Below, in pieces: positions 12,301 through 21,290 of a stretch of DNA of 64,000 nt (position 1 is its first letter; each line of letters begins with the position of its first letter). Position numbers and translations under genes: made by a program. The DNA comes from Astropecten irregularis (Eukaryota; Echinodermata; Asteroidea; Paxillosida; Astropectinidae), in assembly GCA_963971285.1 (NCBI GenBank), contig OZ020257.1, forward strand, positions 10,182,602 through 10,246,601, read 5' to 3'. The notes under the pieces are model-generated. The model was given only the letters and a program-made list of their open reading frames with translations, was not told the DNA's origin and did not search any database.

Positions 12301-13042
12301 ACTGTGAGGTACAGCATAGGACTGACCCTTTGAAAACCTTCATTGTGTGGTATTACTGGCAGAGTTGACACAATACACTGTGTTACAGCTCAATGAATCC
12401 TTGATTATGTACCATAAAACCGGTACTGTGTTTACTGTACACAGCAAGTCTGCAAATGGGAACGGTGTTCAGTATAGTGCAACCAGTTGGAAATATCAAC
12501 ACAATCATACATAATGTATATGCAATATATCTGTGAAAGAATTGTTGACTGTAATACATGTACAGCACAAAGTAAGGACAGAGTAAGCTTAATGCACAAT
12601 TTAGGATTCAATCATACATAGGCCTACTTGTACAGTGTATACTGTTTTGCAAACATTTGGGATACATTTTCCACAAATAATACGCTCTTGGCTTAGCCTG
12701 TATAAGCAGAGTCTTCTTCTTTTTTTTCAAAGTAAGTATGACGACTAAGTCTTACACATGACGTTATTTTAAATGCCTACATTATTTAACTAGTGGGCAG
12801 AAAAGTACATTTTGCACATTAACGTAAAATTCCAACACTTTTTAACAGTTTAGAATCATAAACTCATTTACACTATGGTCTGGAAACAGTTACATAATTT
12901 TACATATGTACATCATATGTATACATGTATCTCTAAAGCAATTTACCTTATCTTTGGGTCCTTTCTTCTCCACAAAGCCTTCATGGTGAACTGTGGGTCC
13001 ATCAGAGAGAGTCAAATCAGGTGGTTTCTCAGCACCACTCAT
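296..13042 (-). CDS. STAP: STAP-family signal-transducing adaptor (PH-SH2-proline-rich), 11 coding exons, 3' end outside window
   Basis: Assembled on the minus strand from exons 13042-12947, 11264-11175, 6398-6294, 5813-5757, 5619-5437, 4675-4571, 3741-3553, 3073-2941, 2137-2072, 1798-1716 and 353-296. Every junction is GT-AG and all phases match, giving at least 388 residues. Residues about 18-118 form a PH domain (HHEGFVEKKG start, FKFK then DDRDNWW near its end) followed by the STAP-like HLLPG segment. Residues about 198-305 form an SH2 domain: PPTWFLQVNRAQAEE, then ILIRKSE with the phosphotyrosine-binding Arg at about 226, VVKHFSF, and GGNIRPL at its end. A proline-rich stretch (PEPPAKPRPDR) follows, as in STAP2. 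STAP proteins are cytoplasmic/membrane adaptors that link tyrosine-kinase and cytokine signalling. Domain order separates it from DAPP1 (SH2 then PH). SH3BP2 is the main alternative but has a different linker. Family assignment is confident; STAP1 versus STAP2 is not resolved. Confidence 0.88.
354..1715. other. STAP intron 10, contains a 160-bp MITE
   Basis: Non-coding between coding exons 10 and 11. It holds the AATAGCGCTCCGCAC element at 833-994 and a TGGGTGG-rich stretch near 1190-1270. ORFs here lack homology and conserved features. Confidence 0.6.
833..994. mobile_element. MITE family A, copy 1
   Basis: The ends are inverted: CAATAGCGCTCCGCAC on the left and GTGCGGAGCGCTATTTTG on the right. 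A second inverted pair lies inside (CGGATGTCAGACAAACATTG against CAATGTTTGTCTGAGATCCG). It matches copies at 7647-7810 and 45178-45330 and has no coding capacity. Confidence 0.8.
1716..1798 (-). CDS. STAP: STAP coding exon 10 (residues 342-369), proline-rich
   Basis: Acceptor TTTCCAG|CAG and donor GTG|GTAAGT, 83 bases. APEPPAKPRPDRQ is a likely SH3-binding stretch like the tail of STAP2; MVIGNDV follows. Confidence 0.8.
1921..2097. repeat. 59-bp tandem repeat, three copies, spanning the STAP exon 9 donor
   Basis: The block CCTCTTTGAGGTCGTAGGTA recurs at 1953, 2012 and 2071, exactly 59 bases apart. A partial fourth copy lies near 1905-1920. Each unit contains the last bases of STAP exon 9 and its GTATCA donor on the minus strand. 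Confidence 0.9.
2072..2137 (-). CDS. STAP: STAP coding exon 9 (residues 320-341)
   Basis: Acceptor TTTGCAG|GAG completes the split Arg codon, and donor AAAGAG|GTATCA leaves phase 1. It encodes VGVKDPENGESHQDTYLRPQR. Its 3' end and donor lie inside a 59-bp tandem repeat, so two further copies of the donor exist at 2012 and 1953. The most upstream donor is the one whose phase fits the next exon. Confidence 0.75.
2410..2632. mobile_element. Hairpin element with GGTCTCAACG palindrome core
   Basis: GTGGATCGGTTTGGGGAAAC and the bases after it (2412-2495) are the inverse of 2535-2632. The centre is GGTCTCAACG...CGAAACGTTGAGACC. The left arm is repeated, partly degraded, at 9190-9310 (AAGATTTGAGGCTTTGCATG in both). 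Confidence 0.7.
2941..3073 (-). CDS. STAP: STAP coding exon 8 (residues 276-319), end of SH2
   Basis: Acceptor CCTTAG|CAA and donor CTCA|GTAAGT, 133 bases, leaving phase 1. MYDLLAFFIEKHGGNIRPL matches the last SH2 helix and strand (IDYFVKETRGNLRPF in STAP1). Confidence 0.87.
3158..3292. repeat. Degenerate 6-bp repeat (AAGTCA/AAGTTG)
   Basis: Runs of AAAGTC, AAGTTG and AGGTCG fill this part of STAP intron 7. The flank to about 3490 is A-rich, with repeated AAATCAAAAT. Confidence 0.7.
3553..3741 (-). CDS. STAP: STAP coding exon 7 (residues 213-275), SH2 core
   Basis: Acceptor TGAACAG|CTA and donor ACG|GTAAGT, 189 bases. GSILIRKSE supplies the FLVRES-like strand with its invariant Arg. GEYSLSMRQ and VVKHFSF follow as strands C and D, with the conserved His. 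The binding pocket looks intact. Confidence 0.88.
3838..3962 (+). mobile_element. SINE tail fragment (no tRNA-like head)
   Basis: AGTCGGTTTCCCTTGTGATT, then AAAAAGCCGTATCCTCTTTG and GGTTGCAGCATTGCTGCG, match the downstream part of the composite repeat at 37,300-37,440 and the end of the LINE fragment near 31,010-31,080. It lies in STAP intron 6. Confidence 0.65.
4571..4675 (-). CDS. STAP: STAP coding exon 6 (residues 178-212), start of SH2
   Basis: Acceptor CTTGTAG|AAG and donor GAG|GTAAGG, 105 bases. It carries the SH2 opening, PTWFLQVNRAQAEE, which corresponds to the W-F-x-x-x-x-R-x-x-A-E consensus. Confidence 0.86.
5437..5619 (-). CDS. STAP: STAP coding exon 5 (residues 117-177), linker
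   Basis: Acceptor TTCACAG|CGG and donor AAT|GTAAGT, 183 bases, phase 0. It starts with HPKVHLLPGQS, matching the LLPG segment after the PH domain in STAP2. A low-complexity Ser/Thr/Lys linker with SPMTKSP-type sites follows. Confidence 0.86.
5757..5813 (-). CDS. STAP: STAP coding exon 4 (residues 98-116)
   Basis: A 57-base exon with acceptor TTTTCAG|ATG and donor AAG|GTAAGC. It encodes the C-terminal helix of the PH domain (DDRDNWWIRFYALSK), with the expected Trp. Confidence 0.86.
6294..6398 (-). CDS. STAP: STAP coding exon 3 (residues 63-97)
   Basis: Acceptor TGGCAG|CCT and donor AAG|GTACAA, 105 bases, phase 0. It encodes the middle of the PH domain and ends in GQFKFK, which aligns with the IKFKV strand of vertebrate STAP2. 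Confidence 0.86.
7647..7810. mobile_element. MITE family A, copy 2 (inverted relative to copy 1)
   Basis: Begins CAATAGCACTCCGCACTAGC and ends TAGTGCGGAGCGCTATTGTG. The internal CAGACAAACATTG and CAATGTTTGTCTG blocks occur in reverse order to copy 1. Confidence 0.8.
7874..8280. mobile_element. 407-bp non-autonomous TIR transposon
   Basis: Near-perfect 27-bp terminal inverted repeats (AAGCCCTGTCCGCACTGGAC then a T-run; mirrored at the right end) with TA directly outside both ends (7872-7873 and 8281-8282). GTCCGCACTGGACTTTT recurs internally near 8088. It fits a TA-targeting class II element. No ORF is supported. Confidence 0.8.
9417..9745. mobile_element. GTATCATACTTTGGT-family element, diverged copy
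   Basis: Shares ACAGGGTATAAAGATGGT, the AATGCTGTATTTATCCAG block, TTTTTCACTGTTTTCTCAAA and TTGCCCATGAA with copies at 44,340, 61,245 and 62,610. Confidence 0.65.
11175..11264 (-). CDS. STAP: STAP coding exon 2 (residues 33-62)
   Basis: Acceptor TTTGCAG|GAG and donor AAG|GTAATA, 90 bases, phase 0 at both ends. It encodes PH-domain strands (EYEKQWLMLIDN, MVSFSQ), including the Trp typical of strand 2 in PH domains. Confidence 0.87.
12084..12112. repeat. MITE A end fragments
   Basis: GGAACGCTATTAGTGCGGAACGCTATTAG (quoted in part) holds two adjacent copies of the family A terminus, apparently a collapsed or internally deleted element in STAP intron 1. Confidence 0.45.
12947..13042 (-). CDS. STAP: STAP coding exon 1 (residues 1-32)
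   Basis: The start codon is at 13042-13040 in a good Kozak context (CACC before ATG). The exon reads MSGAEKPPDL to the KKGPKDK end and opens the PH domain. The donor is AAG|GTAAAT, phase 0. A short upstream ATG reading frame stops within five codons, overlapping this start, and could dampen translation. Confidence 0.88.
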
Positions 13043-13111
13043 GGTGAAGTCATAGACCAACTTACACAAATCAAGTCAGTTTCAAAAGCTGTTCCTTTCT
13101 TGATGTAAAAG
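13043..13111 (-). other. STAP: Probable 5' UTR part of STAP exon 1
   Basis: Reading the minus strand, a pyrimidine-rich tract ending in TTCTGCAG lies just before 13111, a good acceptor. The transcript would then run about 69 bases to the start codon, so at least one non-coding exon should exist upstream. Confidence 0.5.
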
Positions 13112-15350
13112 CTGCAGAAGGAAAAGTAAGTGTCTTCGAGTAAGATTTACTTAGGCAAGGAATTAAGCCCCACTGCAACATTGATAATGATCACTGATTT
13201 AAGATTGTAGAGGTCACTGAACAGTGAAAGTACTCTATCCGAACATGTATGCATACAACATGTTGGTAAAATGCATACAACATGTTGGTTACAAGCAAAT
13301 TCCAAATTCAAGTTGAATCAACATGCAACATGTTGGTACAAGCTCATTCAACATGCTGTATGCTGTTGGTAAGCACATTCAACATGCAACATATTGGTAA
13401 CATAGTAGGAACAAATGCCTAACCATGTTTACAGCCAAACCAATTTTCATACATTTGCACATAATGATGAGACCTAGGCAAACAAGTCAAAGAAACCTAA
13501 AAACAACAGCTTTGTTTGACAAAATGGCAGCCAGTCTACAATGGGCACATTTCCTAGCATATGATTGGTCCAATTTTCAAGTGTCATGTATGGTTCCTTG
13601 TTGAGCAATAACAATGTAATAATCTCTAGCAAACTATCAACTTCTATTTCAATTTACTGTTGGACTTTGGACACATGTATATAGAGACGAGACACATAAA
13701 TCAACTGAGTATGTGAAATGTGTCACTAGGAAAATTTAATAATGCAGGCTAAATTCAGGAAGTTTTAAGGAAAAATGCAAAGGCTTTAATGTAGAAGAAG
13801 AAATGAGTCTTTTCAGAATATTAAATTAAAAAAGGACAGGTATTTTCCTGCGATACAAATATGGCTTATCTGAATTTCCAAGGTGAAATAAAATCAGTGA
13901 GGTTTATCTGTCAGCCAGTCTAATCCGGTGTCCCTCGAGATCAAAGTGATGATGACTAAGTCTACATGTACTGCATGTTTGACTTTGAGTAACATTGCCG
14001 TTACATTATCTGACAAATTGTTCAACAGTCTTCAAACTGGCTTAAATTGTGGCAGTATTTTACAACAATGCTGTGCTCACGTCACAACCAATCTGGTCAT
14101 GGAACCTTTATGTACTCGACCGAGATTATTCTGCCAACCATCAGACCATGTAGCATCCATGCCCTCATACATGTAATATGCAAATGACATCATAAACACT
14201 GTTGATATTAAAATGTAACACATACTTGTAATGTATTCAACTTGTACTACATCGCAATATACCCACATCTATCACAAACGATGTAGCCATGTTTTCTGAG
14301 AATATTATTGATGCAGTTTATATCACTGAGAATGCTGTTGTAGCCAAATGAATTCACACACTTGCGAATTATTCAAGTTTAAAAAGTTTGCATAGTTTGG
14401 AGTTCTCTTAAATCCTCCTTGTAGTAAATCTTTCTATGTAACTGAATTCATATAAGTGCACGTATGTATTCATACTTGGCTATACATATAGTTGGCTACT
14501 TAGAAAAAATGTAGTACATGTAGCTCTGGAGTTCTCCTGGAGCCTCCTTGTAATGTTAGCCTTACTGACATTATCTTTCTTGCATATCAACTGTACATAT
14601 TCGGGCCATTTCCCTGTTGGCACAGAGACACTTTCGTGGATAGGTTGGAAGTGTGATGAATTATGGGACAGTGTGCACCTCTTGAGTCTTGACTTCTTGA
14701 CTTTTTTGTTGTTGTTGACATCATCATGGTCTCCGTTAAATTCAAGCCTTGGTGTCTGTTAGCAAGAGCTGCACATGAACAATCATTCTTGGAAGCCGAT
14801 TTGGATGGGCTACGTAGACATGGTACAGCGGAAATATATATACACACTGTGGCCAGGATGGTATTTAATCAGAAACTGCAGGAATAGCCTTGTAAGCTAG
14901 CTACATATACACAGACTGGACCTAGACAGGATGTGCAGTTCCCAATTCCATAGAATCACCAATTACTGATGATATCCTTTATGACAATTTAAAACATAAT
15001 ACAAACATGTTTTGGGAAATAACGTTTTGGGGGTTCTGTGGTTTATGGGCTGAGAGAAAAGAAAATGTAAAATCAAAACAGAATATTCTCCAAAATTAGT
15101 AAATTGAACCTAAATGTTGATTTTCATTTGAAACAATTAAAAAATAAAATCATACAAATTGAATGAATGTTCATGAGTGCAATGGTAAGAATATTTTCAT
15201 GAGTTTTGAACATGGAACATTTCATCTTTTAATGAAATGAAAAATTCATTATTTGTTATAAACAAACGTCCATAAACCTTCCAGTGCATGTGAAATAAGT
15301 GTAAATTTTATGTCACTGGCATCAAAAACAGGGAGCCATTTAAAGGATGA
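13112..15350. other. Upstream STAP sequence, no gene seen
   Basis: AT-rich DNA between the STAP start exon and the hAT relic. The short ORFs show no conserved domain or splice structure that I could support. Confidence 0.5.
13237..13400. repeat. Irregular CAACATGTTGGT repeats
   Basis: Five or so variants of CATACAACATGTTGGT / CATGCAACATGTTGGT are spread over 160 bases. CAACATGTTG is itself a palindrome. Confidence 0.65.
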
Positions 15351-16634
15351 CAGGGTTCTTACACTTTCTGAGCAAAAAAATTCAAGGACTTTTCCAGGAC
15401 TTTCCAGGACTAAAATTGAAGAATTCCAGGACCTTCTCTAGTATAATGTGCCAACCAATTTGCCTACTTGAAAACTATATGGGGGAATTAAAACATATTG
15501 TTAGTTCAACCACTTACAGAACATGTTGATAAATTTATTATCCACAAGTTACATGTACATACTTACAATGCAGTAAGTTTATGAATTCCTCATGGCACTA
15601 AGCTGAGATTCAATCTGCTTATCTAACTGTTCTATCGATGCAATTTTGTCTTTTGCAGTCCGTCTTAAGCTGTTGCTCTTTGTAATTAATGTAAGCTGAC
15701 CTTTTGCCTCTGCTTTGTCAGCATATTCATCTGCTAATTTTTGGAGGCTTTTCTGTAGTCGGACTCGCTTTGCTTTGAGTTCCTCTAATTGCTCAACTGT
15801 TGCCTTCCTCTTATTATTATTCTTAGCTTTCTCTTCCTCCCTCTTCTTTTCATCAAGATACTGATGGTACCTTTGCCTTCCAGCTGCTGCATTTACAATC
15901 AACTTGTTCGTAAGAGAAATGTTTTTGATCCAGGCTCCGTAATCATCATGTTGTAGCCATGAATCCTGAAAATGACAGTTCCCCGGCATCTTGCAAAATT
16001 CGTGAAATTCAATCTCTTCAAATAATGTGTTGTACAGATCAAAGTATGAACAACGCACGTTCACGGCGTCATGGAAACATCGACAGCGCTTGCGAAGAAG
16101 ACGCATAGCACACGACGCATCATACACACCGCATGGCCGGCCACACAAAATTCCAGAAAAATCCATGACTGGTATCCGCGCCGCACCAAACGCACCAAAG
16201 CATACAACGTGAACCAGCGGCCCGGTATTTAACACGCGCCCTCTGTTGACCATGGACGGCGCAAATTCGCTATCCGGCAGGAAGTGCAAGCGAAGCAGGA
16301 AGTGAAAGCCTACACATATCGTACGTACAACGTCTGTATTTGGCGCAGTCAATTCGCGCTCGGTACCATGGGTCGCGGCCGGTTTCAGTGCAGATTTTAC
16401 GGTAAAGAATCAGACATGTCACGCATAGCAAGTCATCAGCGATTCTGAATATTCTGTAAGTTTGCTGGCACCAAAATATTCCCTAACACACTCGTACTTT
16501 TTTGGGGGGAGCACATTTTGAAATTCCAGGACTTTCAAGGACTTTTTTCTGAATTTAAGGACTTTCCAGGCCTTGAAAATGAAAAAGCAAAATTCCAGGA
16601 CTTTCAAGGTTTTCAAGGACCCGTACAAACCCTG
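15351..16634. mobile_element. hAT-type DNA transposon relic
   Basis: The ends are CAGGGTTCTTACACTTT and its inverse GTACAAACCCTG. Both subterminal regions carry repeated TTCCAGGACTTTCAAGGACT motifs in inverted orientation. GATGA flanks both sides (15346-15350 and 16635-16639), but an 8-bp hAT duplication is not clear. CAGGG termini with CCTTGAAAA/TCCAGGACTT subterminal repeats are known from animal hAT elements. No RNase-H transposase domain is present, so it is non-autonomous or internally deleted. Confidence 0.7.
15579..15989 (-). CDS. Transposon-associated coiled-coil ORF (hAT accessory/truncated N-terminal domain)
   Basis: An intact ORF of 136 residues from a methionine at 15989; the frame stays open further upstream to 16352. 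It starts MPGNCHFQDSWLQHDDYGAW, the short W-containing motif found at the N-terminus of BED/TTF-type zinc-finger transposon proteins, but the Cys/His cluster that should follow is missing. Residues about 45-130 are a Lys/Glu-rich coiled coil (KKREEEKAKNNNKRKA, LEELKAKRVRLQ), then LTLITKSNSLRRTAKDK, a tail common in invertebrate and fish transposon-linked proteins. It lies entirely within the CAGGG-ended element. Whether it is expressed is unknown; it could also be a spliced remnant. Confidence 0.6.
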   Translation of the reverse strand: MPGNCHFQDSWLQHDDYGAWIKNISLTNKLIVNAAAGRQRYHQYLDEKKREEEKAKNNNKRKATVEQLEELKAKRVRLQKSLQKLADEYADKAEAKGQLTLITKSNSLRRTAKDKIASIEQLDKQIESQLSAMRNS

Positions 16635-16664
16635 GATGAAAAGAGAGGAATAACATGAATAAGG

Positions 16665-16813
16665 GCGATTGTAAAGTTCGGGCCCCCTTGTGTTTTGATC
16701 ATGCTGTGAATACGTTCCGTCATGACTCATGTCCGTTGCACTTGCTGGGCATGATCATAACACAGGCCACAGGTGGCCATGGAGGGAGGGGGGCCCAGAA
16801 CTTTACAATAGCC
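16665..16813. mobile_element. 149-bp MITE-like hairpin
   Basis: TTGTAAAGTTCGGGCCCCC on the left pairs with GGGGGGCCCAGAACTTTACAA on the right. TGTGTTTTGATCATGC inside pairs with GCATGATCATAACACA. No coding capacity. Confidence 0.75.
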
Positions 16814-17198
16814 AGAATAAGGCCGGTAATTCCTTTACTTTATAGACACCATGCACAAACCAAACCATCGGGATCACTGGATGTAAAGTTATGTCAGTGA
16901 CAATAGTCAATACAGTTACAGTATCGGTTTTTCTTGAGAAATGTGTGCACTTTTTGCACTCTAAAAAATCACTATTTCTCATCAGAATTTCACTTGTTGG
17001 TGGAGTGAAAACAGTGAAAGCGAAGAAACACTCGGATACAAAGTAGTTGTCCGTAACAATAATTTACTAACATGCCCCCCCCCCCCATCATCATCATGCA
17101 CACCGAACAGTCAGACCCTGTCAGACAGTGGAATGCAATTCTTATTGTATTGTGCAGACTACGTTGAACTACTACTGTACGCGATAATGAAAACTCAC

Positions 17199-17450
17199 CA
17201 AATTTAGACACCTGCAGGCTGCAAAACTACCTCAGCTCAGTGGACACCAAGTACTTCCATCATGACATTTAACATTCAGTGAATTTTAGAATGATTGACA
17301 ATAACTACAGAAAACATTAGATCAGCAAAAGTCCATGATCCTAGATTTAGAAAGACATTTGTCAGGAAATTGACGATCGCGAAAGCCCCTCGTTGTGACA
17401 CTACGTTCAAACCTGAATAATGTTCCTGCAATAAAACCTACACCCGGAAG
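17199..17450 (-). promoter_or_regulatory. Possible STAP non-coding first exon/promoter
   Basis: A consensus donor (TTTG|GTGAGTTTTC, minus strand) at 17199/17198 could end a 5' UTR exon that splices to the acceptor at 13111. No core promoter motif was identified. This is a guess from one splice site. Confidence 0.2.
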
Positions 17451-20130
17451 CAGTTAACAAATTAAGACTATACCAAAGTAAATTTGGGGGTGTTCAGGGT
17501 CTTTCTTTCAATCAATCTATCTTCAAATGAATTAAATTAAATGGTTAATGTTTATTTATTACATCATGTTCATTTTTCTGTTCAATTTAAAGACAACATT
17601 GCTATCTTTTGTTTGCAAATTTCGATTTTGCAATTTATTTCAAAGTAAATGAGACGGACCTACCCGGGGAAAAAGTGAAGAAATCGAGTGGTCCAAAAAG
17701 CATAGATCGAGAATAAAGCGTTGGTATTCCTCCATTGCGAAACTCGTAACGATTGTATTGGAATTCGGGGTAAACACTAAACAGGACCATTTTGAGGGTG
17801 ATGCAAGTGAATAAATCCCATTTAAATTACGTTTCGTCAATGGTGTACCCAAACAAATGGTAAATAAATGAATGGAAAGTTTGAACCACCCGCGAATGGC
17901 ATAATTATATCAGGGGTTAAAATTATGAGCAGACTGAAACGAATCTAGCATTGTAGCGCGGGAAATCCCCAAGTATTTACCGACGTTCAAAATGTCAACA
18001 AAGAATGACAATGATTGATAAAAGTGGATAAAGGGATCAATTCGATCGGCTGCATTTCAACCATGAAGGAATGTTTCAACTAAATTGAAGGTCCAGTTGA
18101 GGACTATTGTAGGCTGTATCTCAGCGATAAGTTTTAGTATCTAAAGTAGTCGATATAGAACTTGTACTAAATTTACAGATTACTGATTGACACTTACTCT
18201 GTGAATTATTTTATGATCTACGCGGGTGATTTTTTTCAGTTCCATACAGTGCCCACTTTTTGAAAAAAAATTGAAAAACACCTACAGTATTTATAATAAA
18301 ATCTTTTCACAGTTATTTTTTATCTTTAAAAGATCCGTAATTGTTTTTGGTCATTTGTTTTACTCTTTGTTTTACTTTAATACTCTTTTTTTTCTGGATT
18401 TGTACATCATTTTCAGGCAAATATGTTTTAACGGTATGTTTCTACCATCACCTAAAGCATAGAGCCTAAAGTAAGTAAGTTAGGTAAATCTGTGAAGATG
18501 TCTATTTCGGTGTGCTGCCATAGTATGATACTAAGCCAACCTTTAAATCTTCTTTGTTCATCTTAAATGTCTGTCTTTGTAATCAAGGTGTTGTTAATCT
18601 ATAACAATCTTACGTCAGAAATATCAGGGGTTTTATTATCAAAAGTTCAGTCATGAACAAACTTTCTACAGGCCGTGGCGGATCCAGCTAGGGGGCGTGG
18701 GGCATACTTAATAATGTGTAATTATGATAATCACAGCCCGGGGCTTCTGTGCTTCGATGTTTGAGGAGACTCGGTACATGACTGTTGGCTGTAGTAATAA
18801 TTGGCCTTGGAAGCTGAGGGACACTTCCTGAAAATTGACGTTTACAGCCGGTTTGGGAAAAAGGGGTAATTTTCGGGTATTAATTTCTTGGGGCAATTAG
18901 CAAAAAACACACCACATTTTCAAACTATTTAGATAAACTGCCATTTACAGTAGTATACCAAAATAATAGACTCCTGGATGAGGGTTTTGGACTAGTAGTA
19001 GCGTGAAGATTAGGGTACACCGCGCCGTAGTCAATTGAATTTGATCTAATATAGTGTGGTGCATCCCCAAGTCCCCCATGGACGTTACTACAGGGCGCCA
19101 CCTATGACAACTCAGTGCAACATGACTGTTGAAACGAGAAGTGTCAACCCACCACCGATTTCAAAGAGTGGGTATGGAATGGGGTGCTCTCCATTCTCAA
19201 CTTGAACTCAGAATAATTTGGGGCCAAAGATTGCCATCACGCATGCCATTAATATATACATTATGTAGAAGAAACCGCTAAGATTCGGTGTTGTAAGGGA
19301 AACATTATTGACATTGGGAAAAATAAGTAAGGGGAAAATAAGCTTAAACCATTTTATTTGTACAAATAAAGCCAACGACACTAATGATTTGAATGCATGT
19401 ATAATATTTTAATGAATTACTTCATGGAAAAATCAATACTGAGACAATTAAGATCATAATGAGTCAATATCTTTTAGGTGCGGAAAGTTTGGCAATACAC
19501 TTGCTATAGGGGAAACAGAAAAACAATTCAAGTACAGGTAGACCATAAAGCTTTAGGTTTTAAGGCATTTGGAATTTAGAATCTGAACAAGCTCATAATC
19601 CATCCACATTCCACTCTTCTTAAAAATAAATTATGCTCCCACCCCAAAATATTTCTATTCTGTACAAAATTTGGCAATAGAAATCATCATGGTGCTTAAA
19701 TTGTGCATAAATAAGCATGAATTTGAAGGTGGAAGTAAAACGCTTTCACAAATCAACTTTTCATCTCGTTCTTTGATTGTAAGCATTGACTTAACTCCCC
19801 TGGGTGACTCAAGAATTTATTTTTAAAAGAATAAAGAAATGGTAATTGACAATTATTTTGTATTTTTCTTTTCTTTTAAGCCTTCAGTGTGCTTTCCTGC
19901 CTCATCTTGATATCATAGTAATAACAATTCATGGGATTTCTACTCAAAAAAGAGTCTTTGGGAGTGAATCACTCTAATACATGTATGATGGTCTTCATAT
20001 ATTAAACTAATAAAATTCTGATGATTTGTCAATTGATCTATGAGCAGTACATGTAGTTGTTATTTATTCATTAAGCTGCTGTAGAACAATACAAAGATTG
20101 ATATTCCACAAATTCCCAGGGATGTACACG

Positions 20131-20500
20131 TACTGTCAACATTTTCAGTAACATGTTGCCCAGTTAGCCGAGGGCAACACACATGGGAAACACGACTCTG
20201 GGCCCTGTGTACACTAGCAACATCTAGCCAACATGTTACTGAGATGTTGCTGCGACATGTTACCCAATGGGAAACTTTTGAGAACCGGTCTTCAAGTCAA
20301 CAGCGCAGGCGCACGCACAACAGCGCAGGCGCAAAACAATGTGCGCATGCTCACAAATGCGTGCGCGTGCGCTGTTGACTTGAAGACCGGTTCTCAAAAG
20401 TCTCCCATTCCTTTTGTTCTGTTCTGTGACAACATTTTCAGCAACAACATACCTGGGCAACATGTTACCGAGATTGTTACCGAAAATGTTGACAGTGTAC
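20131..20500. mobile_element. Double palindromic element
   Basis: The outer arms are ACTGTCAACATTTTCAGTAA...ATGTTGCCCAG and CTGGGCAACATGTTACCG...GAAAATGTTGACAGT. Inner arms at 20269-20406 are CTTTTGAGAACCGGTCTTCA with its inverse and enclose a CGCACGCACAACAGCGCAGG GC-rich loop. The ORFs across it are by-products of the palindrome. Confidence 0.75.
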
Positions 20501-21069
20501 AGTCTGCTTTAGGTGACAAACCTTTGGTGATTGTTGTCACTGACCCAGACAAAAATGCACAGCACACCCAACAATACTTTCTGTACATGTTAAAGTACAA
20601 AGGTACATGTCAGGGTTGTTTTTACATGTACCTGTACATGGTGCATTGTGAATTCTGGGCTATGCTTTGTGATACTACATGTAGTAGTTTTATGATTTCT
20701 GTTGCTGCCCTGGGAAGATAAACTTCCCAAAATCCATATTAGTGGGCGGGGCATAGCCTTCCAGTTTGGTTAGCAATAACAAGGCCTATTTTATACCGTA
20801 TACCAATGCACAGAACAGACCATTCTTTGTAGAGTGTACCCAGTTTCACTGGAAAGATAGAGCTTTAAAAGTATTTTAAAATCTATTTAGTAATTGTAAA
20901 ATAAATTCCGTACATCTTAGTGTTATTGAGGTCATCAATGAAAGTAAAGGACAAAATAGTGTTTTTTTATAAATCCCCCCCCCCCAACAAAATGGAAAGC
21001 TCCAAGGTAATTTCAAACTTCACAGTCTTTTGGAGGAATATACATCCAACTACAGATGGATCTGATTAG

Positions 21070-21290
21070 GGGATAGTTTCATATAGCTGCTTAAGCACAT
21101 GATCATTTTAAAGCAATGTTTATTAACTCAACAGCGATGGCTTAGAATCTATGTTGTAACAATACAAATCAATTTGGCCCTTCAAGCAAACTTGTGAAAT
21201 ACATTTATGCTTAAGCAAGTTTATTTGCTATAGTAAGCAGAAAAGCATTGCTGTTCATTGCTTTTCATGAGCAGCTCTATGGAATTGGGC
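21070..21290. mobile_element. Harbinger-like non-autonomous element, copy
   Basis: GTTTCATATAGCTGCTTAAG on the left and GAGCAGCTCTATGGAATTGG on the right are inverted and related to the ends at 31771-31977 and 33031-35326. Confidence 0.5.

Noticed and set aside
20233..20721. 162-codon plus-strand ORF
   Set aside because: Runs through both arms of the palindromic element, so its openness follows from the repeat; no domain.
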